Of a DNA stretch of 64,000 bases, positions 44,550-57,081 are shown piece after piece. Source of the stretch: Liolophura sinensis (taxonomy: Eukaryota; Mollusca; Polyplacophora; Chitonida; Chitonidae). Each line of letters opens with the position of its first letter. Position 1 is the stretch's first letter. Where the stretch lies: NCBI RefSeq assembly GCF_032854445.1, contig NC_088295.1, positions 57,639,249 to 57,703,248 of the forward strand. Reading direction: 5' to 3'. The notes below the pieces were generated by a model. It did not search any database and had not been told where the DNA came from. It saw only the letters and a program-made list of their open reading frames with translations. The position numbers and the translations under genes were made by a program.

Positions 44550-45730
44550 TTCGCCATACAATTTGATCTCACAGTTGAATGCATATCGGTTCTGGTCTTT
44601 GCCACCTGGGATACAGCCCATTCTGTTATCTGTTTTTCTTCCGATAATGTCACCAATGGCGTTAAAACATAATCATCCATTCATTCTTTATGCATTGAAT
44701 GATACATTCTAACAGAAAAAAGAGAGCGTTAAAAAGGGAACGCCTTTCGATATTCTGGTAGGATGAACAAATGACTAAATGAATGAATGATTATGGTTTA
44801 AGGCCACCTCAGCAGTGTTGCAGCCATCTCGAGCTGTAATTATATTTTTGCCTGAGACGAAAAACTGTTCGCAAACGGAAAGCTTAGTATCCACGAATGA
44901 TAATGGTACAATGCCTGAAGGGCTGTGGGATGCTGAAGAGCACATCGTAAACGGCTTATAACAGCCGTGACATGAGAGATTGTCGTTCTCACTGCGTAAT
45001 TCTGTAAGGGCTCGTCTGTCCCGTTCTGAAGTCAAACCCGCATAGTTTTAAGCTCCAGTTTCTGCGCGCATGACTTAGCGCATAGGTTATTGTATCGTAA
45101 ATTAAATAAACTATCTAGTATTTTTAGTGCACTATTATCTACTGGAACAAAAAATATCAAAAGGTTACGTCGTGTGATATTTTCAAACTATAGCAGTGGG
45201 CAAAAATCAACGGGTTGCCATGGAGATGTTGGGTGAAGACATGGCCTTTACGCATAATGTAGGCAATCGTCGAAACACAAGCCATTTGATATCGTATATG
45301 CAATACCGATATTTAACACCGAATGTATCCTATAGATGTCGTGGGTTTACAAATAGGAGTTTTTGACGTGAAGAAATGATAAAATAAGAAAAAATCAATG
45401 AGCCCTTCTAAGCTTCTTTGTGTATATATATGGCTTAGAAAACAGTGGCGTCAATTACTGGAACTGAATTAGATGCTAGAGTTTGTTCCACGATGCCAAG
45501 CTTTTGTTCTGCACAGAACAAAACTTGTCCAATAGTCTTTAAAATCGCCACACCACTTAATTTCATAGAGAAAGACAAATAATGAGACTGGCGGAATACT
45601 ATAATCATCGGTTAAAGGATGGCATGGGAACAAATGTAATGATATAATGTTAGAGAGGTCGTTGTATTATAGGATGGATATAGTACATATACTTTATAAA
45701 GTATTATATATAATTAAAAGGCGTACAACG
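44550..45730. other. No recognisable feature
   Basis: AT-rich with an AT-dinucleotide-rich patch near 45700. No gene signal. Confidence 0.45.
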
Positions 45731-45862
45731 TAAAGAATAAAACCAGAGCAGCGACAGCAGTGTCATGGCTGACAAATGGTCACACGTAACCGGTGAAATA
45801 CGGCGTCTAGTCAGTTTACCTTAGTTAGTTTGTTATTCTAACTCTTCATATAAATGTTTAAA
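45731..45862 (+). repeat. Dispersed repeat, copy 1 (partner at 56391)
   Basis: Shares with 56391-56525, over about 130 bases in the same order: AATAAAACCAGAGCAGCGAC, GCAGTGT, AATGGTCACACGTAACCGGT, GAAATACG, TTTACC.TAGTTAG and TAACTCTTCAT.AAATG. Neither a tRNA-like head nor inverted ends were noticed, so the class is unknown. Confidence 0.7.
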
Positions 45863-45981
45863 CAGTAGCAAATTGCACGCCCACTAGCACTACTGGTTTA
45901 AACAGAATTCGGTAAAAAAAATGCAGTGGTGTTAATTGCAATTTGTTAAGCGTCACTGGTGTAGAATTTCTCAAAATACTG

Positions 45982-46138
45982 TCTCCTTCCTGGGAAGGTC
46001 TGCCAGCAACCTGCGGGATGTTCGTGGGTTTCCCCCAAACTCTCACCTGGTTTCCTCCCACCATATGGCTGGCCGCCGTTGTTAAAGTGAAATATTCTTG
46101 AGTACGGCGTAAAACACCAGTCAAATAAATAAATAAAT
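45982..46138 (+). mobile_element. SINE family A, 5' truncated
   Basis: CTCCTTCCTGGGAAGGTCTG, then CAGCAACCTGCGGGATGTTC, TGGTTTCCTCCCACCATA and GAGTACGGCGTAAAACACCA, ending in three AAAT units. It forms part of the minus-strand 172-codon frame, which is therefore a shadow. Confidence 0.92.
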
Positions 46139-46937
46139 CAAAATACTGTATAAACAGCGCTGTTGAAAGGCATACGTCTGTGCACACAGTCTGACAGTGT
46201 ATTAAACCAATTGTATATCCACAGTATCTGAAGTCAAACGTTGACGTGCTTGCTTTGTCGGTCCTGTCGCCATGCCACGGCCCTCTAAAAACAAACTGTA
46301 TAGTATAAACATAAATGTTTCCGTAGGTATGTTTCAGACAGTCTCTTGTGCCCTGGTACAACGCGAGGTCCAGCAAATGTATAAATTCCTCGGAGATAAC
46401 AATGATGGCTTGTTAGAATGTTTAATGATGCCTGGATATAGCCTGTCAAATACATAGTGACGTCTATTGCATATTATATGCACCCCCTCCCACGCCTTCC
46501 TAGTATACAACGAAGGATTGAAGCGACAGGTTCACAATCCTCTTTGCCAGAGAAATCAATGAGGTCTAAATGTAGTTTTATAGCCTTCGATTAGTAACAG
46601 AGAGAACCTCTTCATCAAGCCCAGGGACGAAACATGTTCTGGGTCCCGATAGTTAAATCCTGTAATTGTGGCAAAATCCTTTCTTTCACGTTTATTTCAG
46701 AAAAATGCTTGCTGATAGGTTGCCATGAATGCAGTAACAAACATCAATGGCTTGATTTATTTATTTTATAATAATTTCAGCTCAATAATTCAGTCGTTTA
46801 AAGCTGCTGTTTCTATTATCTCTCACCGCTGCTATAAGGGTTTGTTTTTGGATAATTTGGCGTTTCGGGAAAACCCGACGGAACCAGCGATTACAGCGTT
46901 TAACTTTTACAGGTATACATGATATTTGACATGTAAA
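46139..46937. other. No recognisable feature
   Basis: AT-rich single-copy-looking DNA. Confidence 0.45.
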
Positions 46938-47238
46938 GAGTGAGTGAGTGCTTGTGGTTTAACGTCGTACTTAACAATTTTTCAGTCATATGACGACGAA
47001 GGAATCCTTAGGGTGCATGCACGTGTAATGTGCCTCCTTGTTGCAGGACGGATTTCCACCGCTCTTTTATTTAGTGCTGCTTCACTGAGACGACTTACCG
47101 AAGGCAAGTAAGCGGCCCCGCCCGAGCCATTATACTGATACGGGTCAACCAGCCGTTGCACTATCCCCTTCATGCTGAACGCCAAACGAGGAAGTTACAA
47201 CTTCCTCTTTTAAAGTCTTAGGTGTGACTCGATCAAGG
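46938..47238 (-). mobile_element. SINE family B, head truncated
   Basis: Plus strand: GAGTGAGTGAGTGCTTGTGG, TTTAACGTCGTACTTAACAA, CAGTCATATGACGACGAAGG and so on to TCTTAGGTGTGACTCGATCA, stopping just before the tRNA-like head. Nearly identical to 61562-61913 over the shared part. Confidence 0.92.
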
Positions 47239-47783
47239 ACATGTAAAGATCACCAGCGCTTAAATTTAGCAGATCAAATTCACAGACCTTTTTTAGAATT
47301 TCGTCTTAAGTTCTTACCATGTCCATAATCGCAATATCCATTTCTGTATTCTTTTGTTAACATCAGTACTCTACAAAGTTGGCAGCAAAATTAGTGTAGG
47401 CCAACACGTTACTCAGTTGAGGTTTATTTTTTGTAATTTGAGAAATACTTAATGCCAATCGGTTATGAATCTGATATTTGGCTCATCTTTGTTATCGGCG
47501 CCAAAAAATGAAGGTCAAGGTTGACAAGTCAATGTTCCGCAATGTAAATATAATGGCTGTTGACACGCAACTTTTAAAGACTTGACAACACTGCCACACA
47601 CCCATCGATCTCATCATGACACATTAAGATGGCTTCAAAGAACAAGGCAACAGTGCATCACCTTTCGCATTAATTTTATCACGAACATTGCCAGTAGTGA
47701 CAGTTTCTCCTTGTAGACGTGCGGAAGTTTGGTCTACAGCGACTCAACCACCGGCCTTGGGATGTCTACAGTGCCAAGAGTAG
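47239..47783. other. No recognisable feature
   Basis: AT-rich. Nothing supportable. Confidence 0.45.
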
Positions 47784-47957
47784 GAATGCTGGAGGATTGC
47801 CACGAGAGAGCTGTTGACCGCTGCAAAGTTGGCATTTGAACACGGAATTGAGATCCCCAGGGAAAGACGCTGTCGAATGGCCGGATTAAGTAAGCAAGGG
47901 CAACAGTTTTCGGTGTCAGGAAACAACACAGGACGCCAGACGCTTAGCGATCCGTGA
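47784..47957 (+). pseudogene. Possible decayed transposase-like fragment
   Basis: A 57-codon frame bounded by stops reads ECWRIATRELLTAAKLAFEH then GIEIPRERRCRMAGL. The pattern A..LA...GIE.P..RR.R resembles a segment often seen in hAT-type transposases and their ZMYM1-like relatives. It is short, there is no catalytic motif, and the resemblance is from memory of the general pattern. Chance or another origin is quite possible. Confidence 0.15.
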
Positions 47958-48244
47958 CTACATTATCTGTAACCGGGGGAAATCTAGAGAAAAGTGACGC
48001 TCAGCTCGCAGCATCACGAAAAATCACGTTACATCATTGTACAATAGATTTTAAGTCCCGAATGTGAACAAGAAGGCCTCACAGGCCCATAAAAGCTAAG
48101 CCTAAAGGCAGGATGGTTGAGTTACCCACAAGGAGCCGGTCCTCTACTTTGTCAATGTCATTTTCTTCAGTAAGTGACACTGAATGGTTGAAGACTTCTC
48201 TCTAAATTATCTAAGAAGCCCCAGCTCCCCATAGCTGTGATCAC

Positions 48245-48330
48245 AACGCGTTGCTCCGCCTGCCTTCCGAGCACGATCGCGAAGTTTGGTCGATCGGGCG
48301 ACGAGCCTGCTTTGGAGGTTTTCCCGCGGA
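48245..48330. other. Dense CpG cluster
   Basis: About 13 CG dinucleotides in 86 bases, including CACGATCGCGAAG and GGTCGATCGGGCGACGAG, in DNA that is otherwise CG-poor. The surrounding minus strand is open for 75 codons (48167-48394) without a recognisable domain. It could be a mini CpG island or a young unmethylated insertion. Confidence 0.5.
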
Positions 48331-50192
48331 GTGATAGTATCAGATGACAGGAAAAAGGATTAAGTCGTGTTATCGTTGACAGAAGACAATCCAAGGCTGC
48401 GGGCAGGGAAATTAGTTAACAGTATCTACCTAGGGAAACGGATAGAATAATACTGGGTAATGCTATCAACGTTAAATTAGTCTCGCTGAAATTGAAACAA
48501 AATTACCATTGTGGTTAAGGAAAGCCGTTTGGTAATCGAATATGCTGGGCTCATGACGCAGTTTATTCTACTGAACAGTCCCAAAGACAAAGTGCGTGGG
48601 TTGTTGCCTTGGAGTCGGAGGTCCACAACTGTCCGTTAGAGCTAGTGCGTTTTAATCACGAGGTGCTAAGGACAAAGGGGTTCTTTGACGTTCAGGAAAT
48701 GTTCATTTTAACGACTAGTCACACATACACAATGCAGACCGCTGCTTACTTAGATACACCAGTGGTTGGAGGCGTAAATATCACCACACCGATATGTCCA
48801 AGTAGGGACCTAACTCATGTGGTTTAGTGATAGTTTCATGGCGAATGGTTCTAGAAAGCATCCGGGCACGGTTCTGAATTTGCGTCTTTGATACATCTAA
48901 TATCGTTTGTTGTTGGATGATGCAAGTTCATTACAAAGATTCCATACCTCACTCACACCGGCCCTGTGGGTGTGAAATTCGTGGGAGGCAAGAACACGCT
49001 TTAGAGCGAGATTTGCATGTTATCGGATAGACTGACGATCACGTGTCAGTCCTTTGACTTTGATGAAAATTCACTTTAAGAAGCGAGATTTCGCATGACA
49101 CAAACTGCATTCCGCTTGGTGAAGTAGGCGTGGGGCCTTTGTAAAGGGGGAGCGTTTGTGTATCTTTTACCGCATGATTGTGTAGCTTACTCCCTTCATT
49201 GCACTGACTGAAAACAGTTGATGAACAATATAAAATGCTCTTTAGTTTGTCGTAACGAATGGACCAGAGCATCCGATGTTCCATGTTCCCTTCTCGTGAT
49301 AACGTTACTCCTGGTAAAAGACATTGTGACCTCATGAGGTCACAGAAAGATCAAACATTTTGTAACCAATGTGTGGGACATCCGGTTAACCACATTGTAA
49401 CAATACTGCTTATGATTGGCCAAGTGTGCGTTCTTGATCGACAGTTCGGAAAGGTCTATTATGCACGTGATCGCTCTGTCCAAATAAGCTTTGTCTAATG
49501 AAACGTCAGCAACTGAAAACACTCGTCGATATGCCCGGGTTCTATGTACGCTATAGATATAACACGTTGAAGTTGGCACAAGATTCGTCCGAGAATACAT
49601 CAATACGTACTGAATTTGTGACACTAAGACAATTATCTCAAGATCAGTGAAAATGACAGGAATGAGAACTCAAAACTTGCGGCGCTTAACCCCACGACTC
49701 TAGCAACTCAGCATCTAAACCAGTATTTTCACAGGTTTCGGTGTAATTGTAGATTGTAGATTCCAACACGTGATATAGAACAATATTCCTCAACGTGGTA
49801 GATGGCAGTGGGTGAGGATGATGAGGGAGTGATCTGTTGTCGCCCGTCCGCACCCGTGGTACAATCCACTATATGCATTCTCTTCACGGAGGAGAAAACG
49901 TTGGCATTTTCTGATTAAAAGCTTGCATTTTTAGTCAAAAAACTAATAGACTATACGCTCAATCAGCGATCTCTCGCCAAGAGACTTTGACGTTGTTAGT
50001 GCGCCTATTAGGATTTCTTTGAAGAGTTATGGAATAATTGCCTAACTATATGAAGCTGTTCACAAATAAGGTCATGAGTTTTAACCATTGTTAATAGCCA
50101 AATTGTAAAGCCATTACTCATCCGCTTCAAATCGTTCAATAACAACTAACTTTACGGATATCTTGTTACTTCATGAATTCCACGCACTAACG
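48331..50192. other. No recognisable gene
   Basis: Short frames on both strands. No repeats or splice pairs worth calling. Confidence 0.4.
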
Positions 50193-50625
50193 TCAGTTAC
50201 CGCCACTGACAGCTTCCTCAGCTGATAGTTAATGTCACTGACAGTCGACACCACTGACCGTTATCACCAATGAAAGTAACGACAACCGATAGTTACCACC
50301 ACTGACAATTACCACCACTCTCGGTTAAGAACAGTCATATAGTTACCAACACGCTAACTTGGCAACATTTACAGTTGTCAACAGTCATAATCACTTATAG
50401 TTGCCACCACTCAAAGTTCCCAACACTCACATTTACCAGCGTCCATAGTTACCAACATCTATAGTTATCAAAACTCATAGTTGCCAACATTTATTGTTGC
50501 TCCCACCAATATAGTTGCCAACATGTACAGTTACAAATTCATAGTTCCCAAAACTCATAGTCATCATACCACACGTCACAGTTTCCATCGCCAAAAGGTA
50601 CCAACTGCCATAGTTACCACGGACT
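50193..50625. repeat. Degenerate short tandem repeat
   Basis: Recurring ATAGTTACCAACA and GTTACCACCACTGACA motifs at irregular spacing of roughly 15-25 bases. An old, strongly diverged minisatellite. Confidence 0.7.
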
Positions 50626-50657
50626 ATAATAAATTATGAAGTCAGACAATGGTTTCT

Positions 50658-50810
50658 GGGGGCCCCCTTGGCCAGCGCAGGTAGCACTCCAGCGCGGCGC
50701 AATGACCCAGGCGCCTCGCACCATTGCTGTGAGTTCAAATCCAACTTATGCTCGCTTCCTCTATCCTTCAGTGCGGCGTGAAGCACCAATCGAACAAATA
50801 AAGAAATAAA
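50658..50810 (+). mobile_element. SINE family A with tRNA-like head and internal deletion
   Basis: The head is readable from GGCCCCCTTGGCCAGCGCAG to a box B, GTGAGTTCAAATCC. After TATGCTCGCTTCCTCTATCC it jumps directly to the tail CAGTGCGGCGTGAAGCACCA, with AAATAAAGAAATAAA. The central block is deleted. Confidence 0.85.
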
Positions 50811-51220
50811 CCATGGGTTCGTTTCAAATACATAAAAACGCACAACATTTCCCTTTTTCAGTCGTATGAATTGATATGTGAACATTTCACTAGATACACC
50901 TAACATGTAATAGAGCCTTTGAATAACGGTTGAGTGGCAGACATTCGGTACATTTGCTTTTAAATTGTGATCTGACATGCCAGCAAACGCATAGAATGCA
51001 TGGCATTTATGGTTTCTTGTGCTTGTGTCATACTGCCTTGCTTATATACAATCGACAGTCTCTCGGTAGTCGATAATGTGTATATGGCTTATTGTATATT
51101 GTCCAAAAACATTACACACATTGTAGCAGATGAATGCGATTGGCAAGTTCACTAAGCCACAAAAGTCTTCAGTTTATCTTGCATTACATCATAGTCCGTT
51201 CGTATTTGTTTGGTAATAAT

Positions 51221-51424
51221 ATGAAGCTTACTTACGGGTGTGGATGCGGAAGGGAAGACAGGGCTGTCCCAGTGGGTTGTCTCGTCCGAAGCTCTGCTGA
51301 GATCGAACAATGGTGCGTAGAGTGCTGTGAGAACGGTTTGCTCTTGTCTATTGGCCCACCAGCAGCGCTTGTGCTATGTACATTTGTAATGATATGTTGT
51401 CTGATGCAGGCTATATCCCGTTAA
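51221..51424 (+). CDS. Weak candidate: small Cys-rich protein with a hydrophobic end
   Basis: ATG 51221 (A at -3) opens 67 codons to TAA. It begins MKLTYGCGCGREDRAVPVGC, carries WCVECCENG, and ends with a hydrophobic stretch (PPAALVLCTFVMICCLM) long enough to cross a membrane. The frame is also open upstream to 51134. The paired and clustered Cys residues and better codon-like composition set it apart from neighbouring frames. No family is recognised and no splice signals or poly(A) signal were tied to it. Confidence 0.2.
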   Translation: MKLTYGCGCGREDRAVPVGCLVRSSAEIEQWCVECCENGLLLSIGPPAALVLCTFVMICCLMQAISR

Positions 51425-52253
51425 ACATGTATCCTCAGACAAGATAGACCTTCAGTATATCAATGATGTGCATTAAATATGGGATAAATCTACATTGTTA
51501 TCATTAATTACTAAAATCTGGCGCATGCAAATACATTCGGCGGCAGAAATAGTCTGTGCAATAACACCATCACAGTACAGGACTGAAACAAGGTCAACCA
51601 ATCTAATTGCGCAAAGGCACCAAGAGTCTGTCTACCAGTATAGAAATTAGTCAGGGTAAGTATGCTGTAAAATACAGTTTAGGATGTATAAACGTGAATG
51701 AATTTAGGCGCCAAACTCTCGGGAATCCATCCTGTAAAGACTTTTCCGTAATTTTGGATGTTTCCCATGCTTCGTATCGATTATATATCTCCAATAAACA
51801 GCTATACGCCCATCTCTCCCATGTGGGGAATAGAATATCATGAGAATGGCACCACTTATAGCCCGGTAACCTGCTTATAGACTTCAGTGAGACCCTACCG
51901 CTCTTGTTCCGATAACGGAATTGGAAACTGTAATCGCTCGTTTCCTTACATGAGAATAAAACCTCTATACGCTAAACGGATTACGCGTGTATGGGGGACA
52001 TGGCTAAGATGGTTATGTAAGCTCCGATAGAAGGGTAATACGATTGTAATAAACTATGTTTAACATTATAGATAAAGCTGACCCATAACATTTGCGATGA
52101 CCATAACAAAGGAGTGCCAACGTTCTCGTCTGAATTAGAAATTAGGAATGGGATAGATTGCGATAGATTGCGAAGCCATTGCTGGGGTGAGGAAGGAGGT
52201 GGGGTGGGGGGTGGAGGGGTTAGTGAACACATTGTTTCATATGAAATAGTTTG
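51425..52253. other. No recognisable feature
   Basis: AT-rich with a G-rich patch near 52200. A CAGG|GTAAGTATG donor-like site occurs at about 51656 without an open frame of note. Confidence 0.4.
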
Positions 52254-52341
52254 TTCTGATTGATGTTTTACGTCGTACTCAAGAATATTTCACTTACTCG
52301 ACGACGGTCAGCGTCATGGTGGGAGGAAACCGGGCAGAGCC
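52254..52341 (-). mobile_element. SINE family A, 3' fragment
   Basis: TTCTGATTGATGTTTTACGT, CGTACTCAAGAATATTTCAC, GACGGTCAGCGTCATGGTGG and GAGGAAACCGGGCAGAGCC, then similarity ends. Strongly 5' truncated. Confidence 0.9.
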
Positions 52342-53278
52342 ATTTATGAAATAAATTTTCGATCACGGAACATTATCTCTGATGAAACACTTCCCTGGTT
52401 GTTGGTTGGACAACGGGGACGAGTGTAAAAAAGGTCTACAGACTGAAGATCCCTCCCCAACCTCCTTTTGACTTGAAAATTGCCTGACGGGAACATCATC
52501 TAGGATGGAAGATCGGTGCGAGTAAAACATTGCCTGCGAAGGAATTAGGACATTACTATGGGTGGAATAAAAAAAAACCTTTGAGAGACGTTGCCTCTGC
52601 TGGAATGAAATATCTGGCATCTAGAACACATGTCGATGAAAGATTTTTGGTGAACAAGTAGATGAGATTTAGTTCCATATCTTCCTGAAACCTGAAGTCA
52701 TAACTGCACGTATAAATAAGGGCTACAATTCATTCTGTATGTTCAGTGCTTTTTTCCACTTCGTCTTAAGATTATCATAGATTTAAGATCTTACAAGATG
52801 TAAAGCCCGTAGAATGTCTTGAATCACAGACTACAAAAAACTGTGCTAATGAACAAAAAAGTTGCTATAAAGTGCAAACTAGGCGAGGAGGGCACTTGTT
52901 TCGTCGCCATCTTGTCTCGTGAGGCGATTTTGAAGTCTCCGTCATAGCAATTAACATTTTATCGCGTCCTCTATAGTTCGCGTTGTAAATGTTCGCTGTG
53001 CATTTCTTTTCGTGAGGTAAAGGCAATTTAAAGGAAAAAAGAACAAATATATTGGCCATTTCTGCAGGGAAAGATTAGCTGGGAATAGAAAAACGCGGGT
53101 TGTAACATGTCTTTATACGTGTGATCATTTTAACCATAGGAGGCGTGGGCACAGGGTACGCTGTTGAGCTATAAGTGTACGCTCTGTGTGGTAATCTCCT
53201 CCGGGGAAAACAATACCCTGCGGAATCCACATCACGTTATTACTACTTTGTCTACCTTTGTGGACTCTATAATTGCGC
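52342..53278. other. No recognisable feature
   Basis: AT-rich. The last 150 bases would be the promoter or leader of the candidate exon at 53279, but no TATA box is convincing. Confidence 0.4.
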
Positions 53279-53387
53279 ATGTATAAAACTGAAGTAGATA
53301 CAATGGCGGAATGGCACATATCTTCAGTAAAGTCACCTAATAGATATTTCACAGAAAATAGAGAAAAAAAAGAAAGTAGACCTGCAT
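53279..53387 (+). CDS. Candidate first coding exon
   Basis: Two in-frame ATGs, at 53279 and 53303. The second sits in a very good initiation context (GATACAATGGCG) and gives MAEWHISSVKSPNRYFTENR then EKKESRPA. The frame meets CTGCAT|GTAAGTTT, a good donor apart from the base before GT, leaving phase 1. The peptide is charged and soluble, with no signal peptide and no domain I recognise. The frame beyond the donor runs into a SINE, so any protein must continue in a downstream exon, possibly outside the window. Short length makes chance a serious alternative. Confidence 0.25.
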
Positions 53388-53437
53388 GTAAGTTTTATGT
53401 TACTTGCAGTAGGCCTTACAATTCAACATGGAATTTT

Positions 53438-53680
53438 ATTGTTTTACGCCACACTCAAAAATATCTAATATTTACCACGGCGATCAGCATTATGGAGGGA
53501 GGAAACCGGGGCAAAGCCCGGGGGAAACTCACAAACATCCGCAAGTTGCTGGCAGTCCGCAAGTACGGCAAGAGAAGAAGCCAGCATGAGTTGAACTTAA
53601 CTCACAGCGACTGCACTGGTCATAGTCTCCTGAGTAATTGCGGAGCGCTAACACTCAAACCATCTCGGTCACGGATCCCC
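53438..53680 (-). mobile_element. Full-length diverged SINE family A
   Basis: Plus strand: ATTGTTTTACGCCACACTCA, GATCAGCATTATGGAGGGAG, CCGGGGGAAACTCACAAACA, AGAGAAGAAGCCAGCATGAG, then a tRNA-like head in reverse ending near CTCGGTCACGGATCCCC. Many substitutions make it older than the 41-44 kb copies. Confidence 0.85.
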
Positions 53681-56390
53681 CACCCTCCCATTGACTTTTA
53701 AAATTTCATCAAGTTACTGAATCATTTTAGAAAAAAACCTTAATTACCGTTACTGGCTTTAGACAGCCACTTCATTACATAATATACCCGTGTTGATTTG
53801 ATTCGGCTTTTCATTCTTTCACTTCGGAAAACTTGCCCACCTCCCAAAAAACAACAGAGAACATGTTTCTAAGTGGTTTCAACCGAGCCCAAATCAATTA
53901 TGCAAGACGCAGATAAAGACAAAACAACAAATTTCATATAGGTGTCACAGAAAATAGAAACACTTTCTTTCTTGTTCGCAAACTTTATCACGACCTACGT
54001 TTTTATTTTGAGAGCTCTATGCATTTTGAACATAAAATACTAGGAAGTTGAAATCCTTGGAGACAGCTGCAAACACTTGGTTAGAATACGCTCGAACGTT
54101 GTCTCATTGGGAGTTCTCTTTTATTATTATTCTTGGCAAACCTAATTAGTAATAGATTGGCCATTCACATTTTCTTCCTGTTTTCTTGCTGAGTGAAGGG
54201 TTATCAATTCCTTGGTTATACATTGCATAATGCGCAGGTTATCATATGTCTAATAAATTTTGGCGCGGAAATAAGATTTTATGCATATAAACACCAAATA
54301 AATAGCCCTTGGAAAATAGAAATTTTTTGGTTTCCACAATAGATCCATGCGAATGACTGACTATAAATGAACTGCATTTCACCACTAATTCTAGAACATT
54401 TCCATGTATAGCAGTGGTGGTAAACATTAAAGGATGATGGAATGGTATCAGATATTGACGAGAGCAAAAGAATAAACAAGCGGAGCTATTGGCGCTCCAG
54501 CTGACACACGCATACCCGCTCCTACCTCACTCTTTTTATTGCACACATTCTTCTTTAAGGAAACACAGCAGTCTCCCGTGGGGCAATTGGTTTAATTTGT
54601 GCAAATGACCATTGGATATTTTCTCGAGTCTCAACGTGTCAGCCCTGATAACTGCTTGACCCTTGGGTTAATCTTATTTTCAATGTGGAATGAAGTATTT
54701 CCTGTCGATAAGGACAAGTTAATCCTGGGTTTGATGTCATTAACCACTCCGTCAGAGTGACCCTTCATTTGGGAAAGCTACAAGACTCTTGTGACTCGTA
54801 CACAGGTTACATGTAATTGGCTAATCTGACACGATATCAGTTTTAACCAAAACAACACGGCTTTAGATAAGCCCAAATTAATTGACAGGTAAAAGTTCTG
54901 TAGCTGTTGGGGTCAGTTGTACTGTCATGTAGTTACCAACTTTAACTACTGTTTAGTGTCAAATGGTCCTCGAAATTGGAAATTTGAATACATTTCTCCT
55001 TTGTTATCTGCAAAACAATATTCAGTATCTTATTCGTCTTAAATGCCACTGTTATCGGGACCTTAGGAGCTATAAGCGGTGAAGATGATGAAAGTTTCAG
55101 ATATTGCAGCTATTTACCAGAAATCATGTGACCAATAACTTGGTTATGTTGAAATCAATGAAGTCGTGGATAACAAATTTCCCATTTCACACGTGCTGAG
55201 TTTTTGAGAATTGTTGTCGTTTTCCGTTGTTGTCAGCATATAATCTGTTTTAAAACAGACGGGAAAGAAGAGGTTGTCGTCCAACCAAGTTTTCTGATTA
55301 TTTTTATTGAAAGTTGTGAAAACAAAAAGTTGCTGTCGACGCGCGTAGAAAGAAGCATTGTCCGCTGGTTTTCAGGGCTTTAATCCAAGATTTGCCGGAT
55401 CTTAGTAAGGGAACGAAGTAGTAGTTGTCTTCATGGTCGAGTTTCTACGTGCTTCTCAACAGCCACTGGGGCCACTTTACTAGGCAGTGCTGCAGGGGTT
55501 CCATTGACTGCTTGAGTTGTTTGGATAACGGAACTATACACTGTCTAATAAGGTGGTTAACCCATCTTCCGGATCAGAGGTGGGTACCGAATGTAAGTGG
55601 GTATAGGTACCTCCCGGTGGGAGACCCCAAGGGATCAGATATTGGGCTTTCCCAAACATCCTCACGTATATGGAATGCAAACGAAGGAGAATGTATAGGC
55701 GTGGAACAGCCAAATCCGTCTGGCCAAACAAAACTTCTCTGAGCGTATGAACTGATAAGCGCCAATAATATTAGGTTGCGATGCAAACACCGCGGTCCGA
55801 ATCCGAACGACCTCTTAATATCACTTGACGTTTCATATTAGCCCTGATATCTGGTTGAGGTGGTCTGGAGTGATGTGTCAATAGCCACTGGGGTGTATTA
55901 GTGCCCGGTCAGTAGATAACGGTATTTGCGAGTGAAATCCGATCCGCCATGGCTTAGTCGTCTTCTGACGCCCTCTAGCGTAGCGCTGCTCAAAGACGAC
56001 CCAAAAAGCCTAAAGCAGGAAATGTCCCTTAAGGTGATTCGGCACATGGTGTTGATTACACAAAGAGAATTTTAATAACCGATATTCTGCAGATTTATGG
56101 CTGCTAAAAGGTATTACAAGATATTAAGACGAAAGCTACGCTGCAATAAAGCATAATAATAAGCCATCTGGTGCACTGCAGTTTCCTCGGTTTAATGCTT
56201 TGGAGCTGCAGCGTTGAGAGACCTGGTATGATGGCTGGTTTGTTTACGCATAAATTGTGTCAGTCCTTTACACTGTAATTTTAAACTACCACTCGAGATT
56301 ATTCAAGTACTTCTCTGGGACGTACACTGGTATGTAGCCCAGACAATAACTGGACTACGCCTGTTTGAAAGATACTATTACATTACAAAA
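53681..56390. other. No recognisable gene
   Basis: AT-rich. Around 55790-55920 a CGCGGTCCGAATCCG box B-like motif could be the remnant of another SINE head, but the flanks do not confirm it. Confidence 0.4.
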
Positions 56391-56525
56391 TAAAATAGAG
56401 TAAAACCAGAACAGTGACGGCAGTGTGAGAGTTGGCGAATGGTCGCACGTAACTGGTGAAATCCGACCTCTTGTAATTTTACCACAGTTAGGGTAAACTG
56501 TAACTATTCATGAAAATGCTTAAAT
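56391..56525 (+). repeat. Dispersed repeat, copy 2 (partner at 45731)
   Basis: Same orientation and order of blocks as 45731-45862: AGTAAAACCAGAACAGTGAC, GGCAGTGT, AATGGTCGCACGTAACTGGT, GAAATCCG, TTTTACCACAGTTAG and TAACTATTCATGAAAATG. Confidence 0.7.
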
Positions 56526-57081
56526 TGGAACAATTTTTTCCTCCTGTATCACCATGCAGGATTAGGTTAAAAAATACAGTATTCCATCAACTTATACTAT
56601 ACATTTTATGAATATTTCCACAGAGGCCAATTGTACGTTCTAGATCATTTTAAACCATTCCACTTATCTGATGAAGAAGAAAGAGAATATGCTCTAGGAT
56701 GCACGTTAGGTCGGCTTAGGCACGTGGACATACGGTGCTGCTCAAATCTATGCGAAATAAATGTCTCATCAAACAAAAACGATACACTGATCCAAATAAA
56801 AAAATCCACGGGATAAAGCAGAGTACAATGACCTTGCTCATACATGCCTAATTTCAGTTCTTTCTGTTTGTTCCATAGTCTCTGATGATGATTTAAATTC
56901 TCAGATGATATGACAGCAGATCTCTCTCTCACTAATGAAATATTGCTTTGGGTTTCCCTTGAATCCCATTTAGATGCTTTCGCGTTCAAAGAGACATTTC
57001 CACGACAAACATTCCTTCTCAAACCTGAGCATTAGATCAGAATGTTACATCCGTGGCTTGTGTTTTTTCTCTTTGCAAGCT

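Noticed and set aside
45858-46376. 172-codon minus-strand frame
   Set aside because: Its middle is a family A SINE in reverse and the ends are AT-rich flank.
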